From Acidobacteria bacterium UBA2161 (lineage in GTDB: Bacteria > Acidobacteriota > Vicinamibacteria > Vicinamibacterales > UBA823): DNA of 64,000 bases. The notes under the pieces are model-generated. The model did not search any database, was not told the origin of the DNA, and was given only the letters and a program-made list of their open reading frames with translations. The stretch covers positions 15,387 to 79,386 of the forward strand of contig DCWN01000003.1 of assembly GCA_002328835.1 (NCBI GenBank). The letters are read 5' to 3'. This document shows positions 17,397 through 26,042 of the stretch, piece by piece (the stretch's first letter is position 1; every line of letters starts with the position of its first letter). A program made the position numbers and the translations under genes.

Positions 17397-17907
17397 CCCG
17401 ATCGATCGTCGCCAGAACTTGCCCAGCCTCGACCGCCATCCCCTCCCGCGCCCGCATCTCCGCGACCCGGCCGGCCGTCGGCGCCACCAACGCGTTCTCC
17501 ATCTTCATCGCCTCGACGACAACCACCCCCTGACGTTCGGCGACCTCGTCCCCTTCCGCCACCAGCACGTGTACGACCCGCCCTGGCATCGGCGCCACGA
17601 CCTCTCGCCCACCGGCGGCGACGCTGCCGCCCACTGGCGCCCGCCGGCCGTCAACGACCGCACGGAAGACCCCTTCCAGCAGCTGGACGTCCAGCTGGCC
17701 CCGGAGGCCGGCGGCCGTCACCGCCACGTCGTGACTGGTCGGCACCCCATCGAGGCGGATGATTGACAGCATCGCCGCATCGAGGCGGCGCACGTCGATC
17801 ACGCGCCGCTCACCGTCCACCTCGACGCGCAGCCGGGACGCGGGCGAGGCCTGGCGCTCCACCGTCACCACCCGCACGCGCCCGTTCACTTCGATCTCCA
17901 GACGCAT
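17377..17907 (-). CDS. biotin/lipoyl-containing carboxyl carrier subunit of an acyl-CoA carboxylase
   Basis: From ATG 17907 the product has 176 residues. The C-terminal 75 residues form a biotinyl domain with the canonical EAMKMEN, whose Lys carries biotin, flanked by VVAPMPGRV. The N-terminal half is beta-rich and resembles the linker of propionyl-CoA carboxylase alpha chains rather than AccB. It lies 13 bases downstream of the biotin carboxylase gene, so it supplies the carrier for that subunit and the beta subunit nearby. The split alpha chain (carboxylase plus separate carrier) is the notable layout. An upstream extension exists in frame but covers the end of the preceding gene. Confidence 0.88.
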   Translation of the reverse strand: MRLEIEVNGRVRVVTVERQASPASRLRVEVDGERRVIDVRRLDAAMLSIIRLDGVPTSHDVAVTAAGLRGQLDVQLLEGVFRAVVDGRRAPVGGSVAAGGREVVAPMPGRVVHVLVAEGDEVAERQGVVVVEAMKMENALVAPTAGRVAEMRAREGMAVEAGQVLATIDRDDDASG

Positions 17908-17920
17908 GCGCCAGAATCGT

Positions 17921-19435
17921 TCAGGCCCGCAGCGCGTCGCGGCGCGCCGTCCGGCGCCACTGGGAGCCGACATCCGTGGCCCGCGCAGCCTCGAGGCGGC
18001 TCGCCTCGAGGAACATGTGCACCGCCGCGCTGATCACAGCGAGCTCCTCGGCCTCGGCCGACGGCTCTACGAACGGTCGACCATCGCGCTCGGCCAGCGT
18101 GGCGTCGAGAAACGTTGTGTCGACCGCTCCGGTCGCGAACGCCTCGGTGCGCAGCAACCAGCGGAAGAATGGGATCGTCGTCTTGACACCGATGACCTCG
18201 TACTCGTCCATCGCCCGACGCATCCGGGCTGTCGCCGCATCGCGGTCGGCACCCCATGCCACCACCTTCGAGATCAACGGATCGTAGAAGAGCGGCACCT
18301 CGCCGCCCGCCATCGCGCAGCTGTCATCTCGGATGCCCGGGCCCGCCGGCGCCCGGAGATGCCGGACCACGCCTGGCGACGGGAGGAACGACGCATCGGG
18401 GTCCTCCGCGTACACCCGGCACTCGATGGCGTGCCCGGTCGGTGTCAGCGCTCGGTCGGGCGCGAGGTCGAGGGGCGCCCCCTGAGCGATGCGGATCTGC
18501 CACTGGACCAGATCGATCCCGGTGACGGCCTCGGTCACACCGTGCTCGACCTGCAGCCGGGTATTCATCTCGAGAAAGTAGAAGTCGCCCGACTCGTCGA
18601 CCAGAAACTCGACGGTGCCGGCACTGGAATAGCCGACCGCGCGCGCGATCGAGGCCGCCGCGTCCGCCATGGCCACTCGCCGCGCTCGCGGCATGTCGAC
18701 AGCGGGAGCTTCCTCGACAACCTTTTGATGGCGACGCTGAATCGAGCACTCGCGCTCGACGAAGGGCACGACCGTGCCGTGTTCGTCGCCGAGCACCTGG
18801 ACTTCGATGTGGCGCGGTCGCTGAAGCTGGCGCTCGAGGTAGACCGCGCTGTCACCGAACGCCGACCCTGCTTCGGAGCGCGCCGCCGCGAGCGCCGCGA
18901 CCAGCGCCGACGGCTCGTCGACCCGCCGCATCCCCTTGCCGCCCCCGCCGGCCACAGCCTTGGCCAGCAGCGGGTAGCCGATGTCCTCTGCGAGGGCCAG
19001 GAGCGCCGCGTCCGCCAGCTCGGGGTCGATCGGGGCATCGGTGCCCGGCACGACCCTCACGCCCGCCGCCCGTGCGGCCGCCCGCGCGGCGACCTTCCCG
19101 CCCATGAGCGCGATCGCCTCGGTCGGCGGACCGATGAAGACCCGCCCCGCCTCACGCACCGCCGCGGCGAACTGTGCGTTCTCGGCCAGGAACCCATAGC
19201 CCGGATGGACCGCCCAGACGTCCGCCCGCTCGGCGACGTCGAGCAACCGATCGATCCGCAGATAGCTCTCGCGCGGCTCGCTCGCGCCGATGCCATACGC
19301 CTCGTCGGCGAAACCGACGTGCGGCGCGACGCGGTCGCACTCGGAATACACCGCCACCGTACCGAGCCCCATCTCTCGACAGGCCCGCATGATTCGGATG
19401 GCGATTTCGCCTCGATTGGCGATGAGAACCTTCAT
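17921..19435 (-). CDS. accC: biotin carboxylase subunit of acetyl-/propionyl-CoA carboxylase
   Basis: The product has 504 residues, close to the AccC/PccA carboxylase core. It begins KVLIANRGEIAIRI, and shows the ATP-grasp glycine loop AGGGGKGM near residue 160, the catalytic ERECSIQRR near residue 230, and EMNTRLQVEH near residue 290. It uses ATP and bicarbonate to carboxylate biotin on the adjacent carrier protein. The downstream carrier and the upstream carboxyltransferase beta subunit suggest a propionyl-CoA/acyl-CoA carboxylase rather than a fatty-acid-only ACC, since AccA/AccD are absent here. The acyl specificity is inferred. Confidence 0.93.
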   Translation of the reverse strand: MKVLIANRGEIAIRIMRACREMGLGTVAVYSECDRVAPHVGFADEAYGIGASEPRESYLRIDRLLDVAERADVWAVHPGYGFLAENAQFAAAVREAGRVFIGPPTEAIALMGGKVAARAAARAAGVRVVPGTDAPIDPELADAALLALAEDIGYPLLAKAVAGGGGKGMRRVDEPSALVAALAAARSEAGSAFGDSAVYLERQLQRPRHIEVQVLGDEHGTVVPFVERECSIQRRHQKVVEEAPAVDMPRARRVAMADAAASIARAVGYSSAGTVEFLVDESGDFYFLEMNTRLQVEHGVTEAVTGIDLVQWQIRIAQGAPLDLAPDRALTPTGHAIECRVYAEDPDASFLPSPGVVRHLRAPAGPGIRDDSCAMAGGEVPLFYDPLISKVVAWGADRDAATARMRRAMDEYEVIGVKTTIPFFRWLLRTEAFATGAVDTTFLDATLAERDGRPFVEPSAEAEELAVISAAVHMFLEASRLEAARATDVGSQWRRTARRDALRA

Positions 19436-19540
19436 GTCGTGCAGCTATGTGAATGGCGCGAACGCCGGATCTCCCTTTATTTTAGCAGTTTAAGGGGGGT
19501 GTGCACACCGCGCACGGCGCGGTGGCGAGGCCCCGGCGCT

Positions 19541-19561
19541 GGGGTTCGGGGGCGAAGCCCC
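19541..19561. repeat. GGGGTTCGGGGGC-GAA-GCCCC palindrome, intergenic copy
   Basis: GGGGC-GAA-GCCCC (19549-19561) is a 5-bp stem with a GAA loop, preceded by GGGGTTCG. It is closely similar to the copy at 1793-1816 and is followed, like that copy, by a TAG triplet a few bases on. It has no T-run. Confidence 0.45.
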
Positions 19562-19700
19562 GATCTAGGTCTAGGCGGCTGGGCGGCGGTGCCGCGTCGG
19601 TAGAGCCCTAGAGGCAGCCCGGCAGGGCGCCCCGCTGAGAGCAAGGAGTTTCTGGATGCCGACCGGGCTCCACGACGCGGTGCCGCCGTCCAGCGCGCGA

Positions 19701-19716
19701 GTTCGGGGCGAACCCC
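19701..19716. repeat. GTTCGGGGCGAACCCC palindrome at the 3' end of the carboxylase beta gene
   Basis: Either GGGG-CGAA-CCCC or GTTC-GGGGC-GAAC can pair. The palindrome lies three bases beyond the stop of the gene ending at 19719, the same position relative to a stop codon as the copy at 1793-1816. Confidence 0.45.
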
Positions 19717-19718
19717 GT

Positions 19719-21272
19719 CTAGAGCGGTATGTTGCCGTGCTTCTTGGGAGGGTTCTTGTCGCGCTTGTCGGTCAGGCTCGCGAAGGCCTCGACGAGCGTC
19801 CGACGTGTCTGCCGGGGTTGGATCACGGCATCGACATAACCGCGCGCGGCCGCGATGTAGGGATTCGCGAACTTCTCGCGGAATTCGCCCACCTTCTCGG
19901 TGCGCAGTGCGTCGGGGTCGTCAGCGGCCTCGAGATCACGCTTGTACAACACGTTGACCGCCCCTTCGGGCCCCATCACCGCGATCTCGGCAGTCGGCCA
20001 CGCGTAGTTCAGGTCGGTGCGGATATGCTTGCTCGCCATGACGCAGTAGGCGCCGCCGTAGGCCTTCCGCGTGATGACCGTCACCTTGGGCACCGTCGCC
20101 TCCGCGAACGCGAACAGCAACTTCGCGCCGTGCCGGATGATGCCGCCGTATTCCTGTTGCGTTCCCGGCAGGAAGCCGGGCACGTCCTCCAGCGTGAGCA
20201 GCGGAATGTTGAACGCGTCGCAGAAACGCACGAAGCGGGCACCCTTCACGGAGGCGTCGATGTCGAGCGTGCCGGCCAAGTGCGCCGGCTGATTGGCGAC
20301 GACGCCGACGGTCCGACCGCCCAGCCGAACGAATCCGACGACGAGATTCCGAGCAAACAGCCGGTGTACTTCGAGAAAAGCGCCGTCGTCAGCGACCGCA
20401 TGGATGAGATCGATGATGTCGTAAGGTTGCGTGGGCGACGTGGGCACGAGCCGATCGAGTGCATCGTCCTCCCGATCGATCGGGTCCGCGGTGGCCACGA
20501 CCGGCGCGTCGTCCAGGTTGTTGCTCGGCAGGTAGCCCAGGAGCTGGCGGAGCAACGAGAGGCACTCGCGGTCGTCGGTGACGCTGAAGTGGGCCACGCC
20601 ACTAGTGGCGTTGTGCGTGGTGGCCCCGCCGAGCGCCTCCATCGTCACCGACTCGTGCGTGACGGTGCGGATGACATCGGGGCCCGTCACGAACATGTAG
20701 CTGGTGCCATCGACCATGATCGTGAAATCCGTGATCGCCGGGGAGTACACGGCGCCGCCCGCGCAAGGCCCCATGATCGCGGAGATCTGCGGCACCACCC
20801 CCGAGGCCAGCGTGTTCCGAAGGAAGATGTCGGCGTAGCCGCCGAGCGACAGCACACCCTCCTGAATCCGTGCGCCGCCCGAATCGTTCAAGCCGACGAT
20901 CGGCGCGCCCATCTTGACCGCCTGGTCCATCAGCTTGACGATCTTGGCCGCGTTCGTCTCTGACAGCGAGCCGCCAAACACCGTGAAATCCTGGGCGAAC
21001 GCGTAGACCGGACGGCCATCGACGCGTCCCGATCCGGCGACGACGCCGTCGCCCGGCACGACCTGGTCGGCCATGCCGAAGTCCTGACACCGGTGGGTGA
21101 CGAAGCGATCGAATTCGTGGAAGCTCCCGGGGTCGAAGAAGAGATCGATCCGCTCACGGGCGGTGAGCTTGCCGGCTGCGTGCTGCCGCTCGCGGCGAGC
21201 CTCGCCCCCGGCCGCCTCGGCGCGCCTATCGAGGTCGGCGAGGGTCTTCGCGGAAGTGCCTGCGTCGTCCAT
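19719..21272 (-). CDS. acyl-CoA (propionyl-CoA type) carboxylase beta subunit, carboxyltransferase
   Basis: The product has 517 residues, matching PccB/MmdA chains. Glycine-rich GPCAGGAVYSPA near residue 160 and KAYGGAYCVMASKHI near residue 405 are the two oxyanion-hole segments. The ending GNIPL is typical of the family. It transfers the carboxyl group from biotin to propionyl-CoA (or a related acyl-CoA), giving methylmalonyl-CoA. The gene lies upstream of the biotin carboxylase and carrier genes in the same direction, after a 283-base gap with palindromes. Distinguishing propionyl-CoA carboxylase from methylmalonyl-CoA decarboxylase needs partner context; the biotin carboxylase nearby favours carboxylation. 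Ends in TAG. Confidence 0.92.
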   Translation of the reverse strand: MDDAGTSAKTLADLDRRAEAAGGEARRERQHAAGKLTARERIDLFFDPGSFHEFDRFVTHRCQDFGMADQVVPGDGVVAGSGRVDGRPVYAFAQDFTVFGGSLSETNAAKIVKLMDQAVKMGAPIVGLNDSGGARIQEGVLSLGGYADIFLRNTLASGVVPQISAIMGPCAGGAVYSPAITDFTIMVDGTSYMFVTGPDVIRTVTHESVTMEALGGATTHNATSGVAHFSVTDDRECLSLLRQLLGYLPSNNLDDAPVVATADPIDREDDALDRLVPTSPTQPYDIIDLIHAVADDGAFLEVHRLFARNLVVGFVRLGGRTVGVVANQPAHLAGTLDIDASVKGARFVRFCDAFNIPLLTLEDVPGFLPGTQQEYGGIIRHGAKLLFAFAEATVPKVTVITRKAYGGAYCVMASKHIRTDLNYAWPTAEIAVMGPEGAVNVLYKRDLEAADDPDALRTEKVGEFREKFANPYIAAARGYVDAVIQPRQTRRTLVEAFASLTDKRDKNPPKKHGNIPL

Positions 21273-21284
21273 GAGGACCGCGTC

Positions 21285-21938
21285 TCAGACCTTGGCGGCC
21301 TGCGCCTTCTCCCAATCGGCGAGGAACTTGGCGAGGCCGATGTCGGTCAGTGGGTGCTTGAAGAGCGCTTCGATCACCGCCGGCGGACAGGTGCAGACGT
21401 CGGCGCCGAGCCGGCCGGCCTCCACGATGTGAACAGGACCGCGGATGCTCGCCACGAGCACCTCCGTCCCAAATTCATAGTTCTCGTAGATGTCGACGAT
21501 CTGACGAATCAACTCCATGCCCGGCGTCGCGATGTCGTCGAGGCGGCCCACGAACGGGCTGACGAACGTCGCCCCTGCCTTGGCCGCGAGCAGCGCCTGG
21601 GTCGCCGAAAAGACGAGTGTGACGTTCACCCGAATGCCCTCGCTCGCCAGCGTCCCGCAGGCCTGCACCCCAGGCTTGCCGAACGGCACCTTCACGACGA
21701 TGTGCTCGTCGATGCCGGCCAACTCGCGCCCTTCGCGAATCATTCCTTGGACGTCGGTCGCCACGACTTCGGCGCTGACCGGTCCCTTGACCGTGTCGCA
21801 GATCGTCTTCAGGATGGCCCGCGGATCGCCGCCAGCCTTGGCGAGCAGCGAGGGGTTCGTGGTCACGCCATCGACGATCCCGAGCGGGACCAGATCGGCG
21901 ATATCCTCGACGTTTCCGGAATCGACGAACAGCTTCAT
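21285..21938 (-). CDS. fsa: fructose-6-phosphate aldolase / transaldolase (TalC/FSA type)
   Basis: The product has 217 residues, the length of the short FSA/TalC class rather than classical TalB. It begins MKLFVDSGNVEDI, then DGVTTNPSLLAK, the Schiff-base Lys in IVVKVPFG near residue 85, and VNVTLVFSATQA. It is a TIM-barrel aldolase that interconverts sugar phosphates through a covalent lysine intermediate. It precedes the carboxylase beta gene by 12 bases, in the same direction. GGAAGGAG upstream of ATG 21938 supports the start. Whether it acts as transaldolase or fructose-6-phosphate aldolase cannot be read from sequence alone. Confidence 0.92.
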   Translation of the reverse strand: MKLFVDSGNVEDIADLVPLGIVDGVTTNPSLLAKAGGDPRAILKTICDTVKGPVSAEVVATDVQGMIREGRELAGIDEHIVVKVPFGKPGVQACGTLASEGIRVNVTLVFSATQALLAAKAGATFVSPFVGRLDDIATPGMELIRQIVDIYENYEFGTEVLVASIRGPVHIVEAGRLGADVCTCPPAVIEALFKHPLTDIGLAKFLADWEKAQAAKV

Positions 21939-21989
21939 CGACGCGCTCCTTCCTGACGCGGGCCGTGGACCCGCGCACCTCCGACTCGG

Positions 21990-23432
21990 CTACTGGGGCG
22001 ACTCGGTGACCCGATTCGACGGTTCGCTGGTATTGGAGGGCGACGCCGCGTCCACGGCGATGACCTCATAGATGTAGGTGACACCCGCCGTGCCGGTGTC
22101 GTCGCGGTAGGTCGTTTCGGTCACCGGCGCCGTCATCAACGGCTGGAGTGTGCCACCAGGTGCCTCGCCGCGCAAGACCAGGTAGCCGGCTAGGTCGGAA
22201 TCGGGGCTCGGCTCCCAGATCAGGCTGACCGCGCCGGCACTGCCGACCGCCGCGAGATTCTGCGGCGCGGCCGGCGGAAACGTATCGCGGAACTCGACAC
22301 ACGCTGACGGCGACGGCTCGCTCTCGACCGCACTGCCATCCACCATCGCGACCGCGCGCACGACGTAGCAGCGTTCCACGTCGAACTCGACGGTCGGGTC
22401 GAGCCACTCGAGCCCGTCGATCGGCGCCGCATTGACCGGAGCGGGCATCACCATGGCCGCCGGCGCCGACTTGGCGCCACCCGCGTAACGGTACACGTTG
22501 TAGCGCGTCGACTCGGCGGACGCGATGGCCGGCGTCGACGGCAGGAGCATTGGCACAGCGGGCGCGGCCGGTGTGACGGGTAGGGCTCCCGGTTCGGCGG
22601 CGACCGGTATCGGCGAGACGACGACGGGTGGCGCCTGCACCGGACGGGTCGCGCCGCGCGCAGCCAGCCAGGTGACGGTGGCCGTGTCGACGGTGTAGTT
22701 GACCGCCGGTGCCGGAGGCGCGCTCGGCGCGCCGTCTAGCCGGACGGTGAGCCGCGCCGACGAGAGCCCGGCGTCCCCGTCGACCGTGCGGCCGACCGCC
22801 AAGTAGGTCCGCCGCGGCGGCGGGTCGAAGAACGGCAGGGCCACGGGCGGCCGCACCCAGGTCAGTCCGACGACGGTCGGCGCCTCGGCGTCGACCTCGG
22901 CGTCCGCATCGACCTCGAACCGGCGATCGACCTCTGACAGGTCCGCCGGCAGCTGCGCCTCGGCCGTGAGCCGTTCGCGCACGGTCACCGATTCGCCCTG
23001 TGCCGGGAGCGACGACGGCGAGTCATCCTCCGGAAGCGCGCCAACCGGCACGGCCGCGTCGGTCGGGCTGGCAGCAGGGTCGCCAGCCTCCGAATCGACC
23101 GGCGGCTCGACGTCGATCGTCGCCAGCAGCGTCGCGGCTTCGAAGAGTTCCTCGTCGGTCAACGGCGTCACGCCAGGCAGCAACGTCCCGATCGTGATCG
23201 CGTAGACCTCGACCGAGGCCAGATCGGCCGGGGTGCTGCCGTCGCTGTTGGTGGAGGGCAGGATGAACTGGACGTAGACTTCGGTGCCGAGCCGCCGTAC
23301 CGCAAAGTCGGCCGGCGGGGTGGCAACGATCCGGAGCGGCGCAAGCGGCGGTCCCTTCTTGCCACAGCCCGCGGCCGCGAGGAGGGCCGCCAGCACGACG
23401 GCCGCCGTGGATCGACGCCGGGGCTGGCTCAC
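21990..23432 (-). CDS. lipoprotein with fibronectin type III-like domains
   Basis: The product has 480 residues and begins with a lipoprotein signal peptide ending LAAAGC, followed by GKKGPPLAPLR, which resembles the LptM/YifL-type opening of small lipoproteins. Tandem beta-sandwich segments follow, with clear FN3 features at the C-terminus: PAAPQNLAAVGSAGAVSLIWEPSPDSDLAGYLVLR around residues 390-425. The middle is Ala/Pro-rich and low complexity. The start overlaps the hslU stop by four bases. It is likely anchored in the envelope; its partner and role are unknown. Confidence 0.75.
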   Translation of the reverse strand: MSQPRRRSTAAVVLAALLAAAGCGKKGPPLAPLRIVATPPADFAVRRLGTEVYVQFILPSTNSDGSTPADLASVEVYAITIGTLLPGVTPLTDEELFEAATLLATIDVEPPVDSEAGDPAASPTDAAVPVGALPEDDSPSSLPAQGESVTVRERLTAEAQLPADLSEVDRRFEVDADAEVDAEAPTVVGLTWVRPPVALPFFDPPPRRTYLAVGRTVDGDAGLSSARLTVRLDGAPSAPPAPAVNYTVDTATVTWLAARGATRPVQAPPVVVSPIPVAAEPGALPVTPAAPAVPMLLPSTPAIASAESTRYNVYRYAGGAKSAPAAMVMPAPVNAAPIDGLEWLDPTVEFDVERCYVVRAVAMVDGSAVESEPSPSACVEFRDTFPPAAPQNLAAVGSAGAVSLIWEPSPDSDLAGYLVLRGEAPGGTLQPLMTAPVTETTYRDDTGTAGVTYIYEVIAVDAASPSNTSEPSNRVTESPQ

Positions 23433-24808
23433 AGGATGTATCGGCTGAGGTCTTCGTTCTTGACGATTTCCGCCAACATCCGATCGACGTAGGCCGCGTC
23501 GATCGTGATGGACGTCTCGGTCATGTCGGGCGCCTCGAACGAGATTTCGTCGAGGAGTTTTTCCATCACGGTGTGCAGCCGACGCGCCCCGATGTTCTCG
23601 GTCCGCTCGTTGACCAGCGTAGCCAAGTCGGCTACACGGTCGATGGCCGACGGATCGAAGCTCAGCTCCAGCCCTTCGGTCGCCAGCAGCGCCATGTACT
23701 GCTTGACCAGCGACCCGCGCGGTTCCGTCAGGATCCGCACGAACTCGGCGGTGCCGAGCGGCTCCAGCTCAACGCGAATCGGGAACCGCCCCTGCAGCTC
23801 GGGGATGAGATCGGCCGGCTTCGCGACGTGAAACGCACCGGCGGCAATGAACAGAATGTGGTCGGTCTTCACGATGCCGTGCTTCGTGTTGACCGTCGTA
23901 CCCTCGACGATCGGCAAGATGTCGCGCTGCACGCCCTCGCGGCTCACGTCGGGCCCATGCACCCCTTCGTGGCCGGCAATCTTGTCGATCTCGTCGATGA
24001 AGATAATGCCGGCCTGCTCGACACGCTCCACCGCTCCCCGACCGACCGACTCCATATCGACGAGCTTCTGTTCCTCTTCCTGGACGAGATACTCGAGCGC
24101 TTCTGGCACGGGCATCGTGCGCTTCCGACTCCGCCCCTGGAACAGCCCGGGCAGCATGTCCTTCACGTTGATGTCGATCTCCTCGACGGAAGAGCCGGCG
24201 ACGATCTCGAACGACGGCGTCGAGCGCTCCCGCACATCGACCTCGACACGCCGTCCGTCGAGCCGGCCGTCCGCGAGCTGCGCTCGAAACTTCTCGCGCG
24301 TGCGCTGCGCGTACTCACGCGCCGCGTTCGCCTCGTCGCTGGTGCCCGCAGGCTTGACCGGGGGCAACAGCAGGTCGAGCAACCGCTCCTCGGCATTCTG
24401 CCGGGCGCGCTCCTTGACCTCGAGCAGCCGCTCGTCCCGGACCATATCGACGGCGAGCTCGGTGAGGTCTCGCACCATCGACTCGACGTCGCGGCCGACA
24501 TAGCCCACCTCGGTGAACTTCGAGGCTTCCACCTTGATGAACGGCGACTGCGCCAGCCGGGCGAGCCGCCTGGCGATCTCGGTCTTGCCGACACCGGTCG
24601 GCCCGATCATGAGAATGTTCTTCGGCGCCACTTCCTCGGCAAGCTCCGGCGGAAGCTTCTGACGGCGCATCCGGTTTCGAAGCGCGACCGCGACCGCGCG
24701 CTTGGCATTGGCCTGGCCGATCACGAACTTGTCGAGCTCGGCGACGATCTGCCGGGGCGTCAGCGAGTCGGACGTGGACGCGGTGCTCGCGGGGAGGTAG
24801 ATCGGCAT
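23429..24808 (-). CDS. hslU: HslU ATPase, regulatory subunit of the HslUV protease
   Basis: The product has 459 residues, within the usual HslU range (440-470). The Walker A GPTGVGKTE is near residue 70 and the pore element KFTEVGYVGRDVES near residue 95. The Walker B IIFIDEIDK lies near residue 265, and SFDPSA plus the sensor-2 Arg in ENIGARRL sit in the C-terminal domain. The hexameric ring unfolds substrates and feeds them to HslV. It lies 39 bases downstream of hslV in one operon and overlaps the next gene by four bases. The C-terminal LSRYIL, which docks into HslV, is present. Confidence 0.97.
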   Translation of the reverse strand: MPIYLPASTASTSDSLTPRQIVAELDKFVIGQANAKRAVAVALRNRMRRQKLPPELAEEVAPKNILMIGPTGVGKTEIARRLARLAQSPFIKVEASKFTEVGYVGRDVESMVRDLTELAVDMVRDERLLEVKERARQNAEERLLDLLLPPVKPAGTSDEANAAREYAQRTREKFRAQLADGRLDGRRVEVDVRERSTPSFEIVAGSSVEEIDINVKDMLPGLFQGRSRKRTMPVPEALEYLVQEEEQKLVDMESVGRGAVERVEQAGIIFIDEIDKIAGHEGVHGPDVSREGVQRDILPIVEGTTVNTKHGIVKTDHILFIAAGAFHVAKPADLIPELQGRFPIRVELEPLGTAEFVRILTEPRGSLVKQYMALLATEGLELSFDPSAIDRVADLATLVNERTENIGARRLHTVMEKLLDEISFEAPDMTETSITIDAAYVDRMLAEIVKNEDLSRYIL

Positions 24809-24847
24809 CAGCAGGTGTCAGGGCGGACAGAACCGGTTGCCGCCTCC

Positions 24848-25375
24848 TTACAGCTCCTCGAGGGAAATCGAGTCATTCGTGTACACGCAGATCCCGGCGG
24901 CGATGCGCATCGCCGCCTCGGCGATGTGCGCCGCGTCGAGGCTCGTGTGGCCGGCGAGCGCTTTGGCGGCCGCCAGAGCGAAGGGCCCGCCGGAGCCGAT
25001 GGCCACGATGCCGTCATCGGGCTCGATCAGATCGCCGGTGCCCGACAAGAGGAACGTCGACTCCTGGTCGGCGACGACAAGCATCGCCTCGAGGCGGCGC
25101 AACACGCGATCCGATCGCCAGTCCTTGGCCAGTTCGACCGCGGAGCGCTCAAGGTTGCCCCGATACTGTTCGAGCTTGGCCTCGAAGCGCGCGAACAGCG
25201 CGAACGAGTCGGCCGCTGAGCCGGCGAAGCCGGCTAGAATCCGATCATTGTAGAGTCGGCGGATCTTCCGAGCGCCCTGCTTGACCACGGTCTGGCCAAA
25301 GGTCACCTGCCCGTCACCAGCCATGACGGTTCGGCCGTCGTGTCGCACCGCCAGAACTGTCGTGCTGTGATGCAT
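24848..25375 (-). CDS. hslV: HslV peptidase subunit
   Basis: The product has 175 residues, typical for HslV/ClpQ. The catalytic N-terminal Thr is in TTVLAV, preceded by a four-residue propeptide MHHS that must be removed, more like Bacillus ClpQ than the E. coli form with only Met. The proteasome-beta core is seen in MAGDGQVTFGQ, LAGFAGSAAD and GIVAIGSGGPFALAAAKAL. The end CVYTNDSISLEEL is conserved. It forms the double hexamer that degrades unfolded substrates. It is the first gene of the hslVU operon behind a TTGACA promoter. Confidence 0.97.
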   Translation of the reverse strand: MHHSTTVLAVRHDGRTVMAGDGQVTFGQTVVKQGARKIRRLYNDRILAGFAGSAADSFALFARFEAKLEQYRGNLERSAVELAKDWRSDRVLRRLEAMLVVADQESTFLLSGTGDLIEPDDGIVAIGSGGPFALAAAKALAGHTSLDAAHIAEAAMRIAAGICVYTNDSISLEEL

Positions 25376-25441
25376 CGTGAGGCGGAAGGCAGTGGTCGTC
25401 GCGCGTTGGTGGTTGGATCGTGCCGAGACGCCGACGCCGCG

Positions 25442-25471
25442 AGTCTATCGAATGGACGAAAACAGTGTCAA
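25442..25471 (-). promoter_or_regulatory. sigma-70-type promoter of hslVU
   Basis: On the minus strand TTGACA (25466-25471) and TAGACT (25442-25447) are separated by 18 bases. The start codon of hslV is 67 bases downstream. The -35 is perfect; the -10 matches 4 of 6. Confidence 0.6.
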
Positions 25472-25515
25472 CGCGGGTCGGCGATCGAGGGGCGGGAGCC
25501 CAAGCGGGCAAGGCG

Positions 25516-26028
25516 TCAGTTCGTCAGCAACTGGCGGTCGATGACGTATTCCCCGAGTTTGACCCACGGTGCGCCGTGGTGCTTCGCGAACAACTCGACC
25601 TTGGCGTCCATGAACAGCCGGTGCTGGAACATCTCGAGCCTGGGCTCGTCGCTCGTGTAGCCGAGTCCCGAGCGCATCACGATCGGCTGCGTCGAGTCGC
25701 CGGCGGGGAGTCCGTCGGCTCCGATGGCCCGCACGAAGGCGTCCCCCCACTCCTGGTCGTCTTCTTCGACGCGCCGGAACACTCCGTTCACCTGCACCGT
25801 CGTGATCTCGTCCTGGGCGCCGTTCGTCAACTGGAAGGAAATCGTGGGGACGAGCTTGTTCTTCCCGTCCTCGAGAACACCGCTGTCGAACCAGCCCGTC
25901 GTGACCTGGGTCACCAGTAGTTCGTTGGCGACGTCGAGCGATTCGCCGCATCCCGCGGTCGCGATCGCCGCGGCCAGGGCCATGGCCGCCACGGTTGCCC
26001 GTGCGCCGAGCGCCTTGCGAAGGTGCAT
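25516..26028 (-). CDS. small lipoprotein, unknown function
   Basis: The product has 170 residues with a signal peptide ending IATAGC, a lipobox, followed by GESLDVANELL. The mature part looks beta-rich: EITTVQVNGVFRR and KNKLVPTISFQL read as strands, and the last 50 residues are alternating hydrophobic/charged. I do not recognise a family. It is the last gene of the ECF sigma/anti-sigma operon, 14 bases after the secreted-protein gene, and would be exported to the periplasmic face of the envelope. That position suggests it is either a target or a sensor-side accessory of the sigma system. Confidence 0.65.
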   Translation of the reverse strand: MHLRKALGARATVAAMALAAAIATAGCGESLDVANELLVTQVTTGWFDSGVLEDGKNKLVPTISFQLTNGAQDEITTVQVNGVFRRVEEDDQEWGDAFVRAIGADGLPAGDSTQPIVMRSGLGYTSDEPRLEMFQHRLFMDAKVELFAKHHGAPWVKLGEYVIDRQLLTN

Positions 26029-26042
26029 GACGAAATTGTAGC

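Larger units (their letters stand above)
19436..19718. other. intergenic region between acyl-CoA carboxylase beta and biotin carboxylase genes
   Basis: No gene was found in these 283 bases. The part next to the biotin carboxylase start is A/T-richer (TTTATTTTAGCAGTTTAAG, minus-strand leader). The rest is GC-rich, contains GCGCACGGCGCG (also seen near 1730 and 3853) and two GGGGTTCGGGG-type palindromes listed separately. The gap separates the beta subunit from the other two carboxylase genes, so the locus may be two transcription units, the first ended by the palindromes. Confidence 0.5.

Noticed and set aside
23573..25219. Plus-strand frame of 548 residues across hslU and hslV
   Set aside because: It is antisense to two fully conserved genes and has no recognisable domain.
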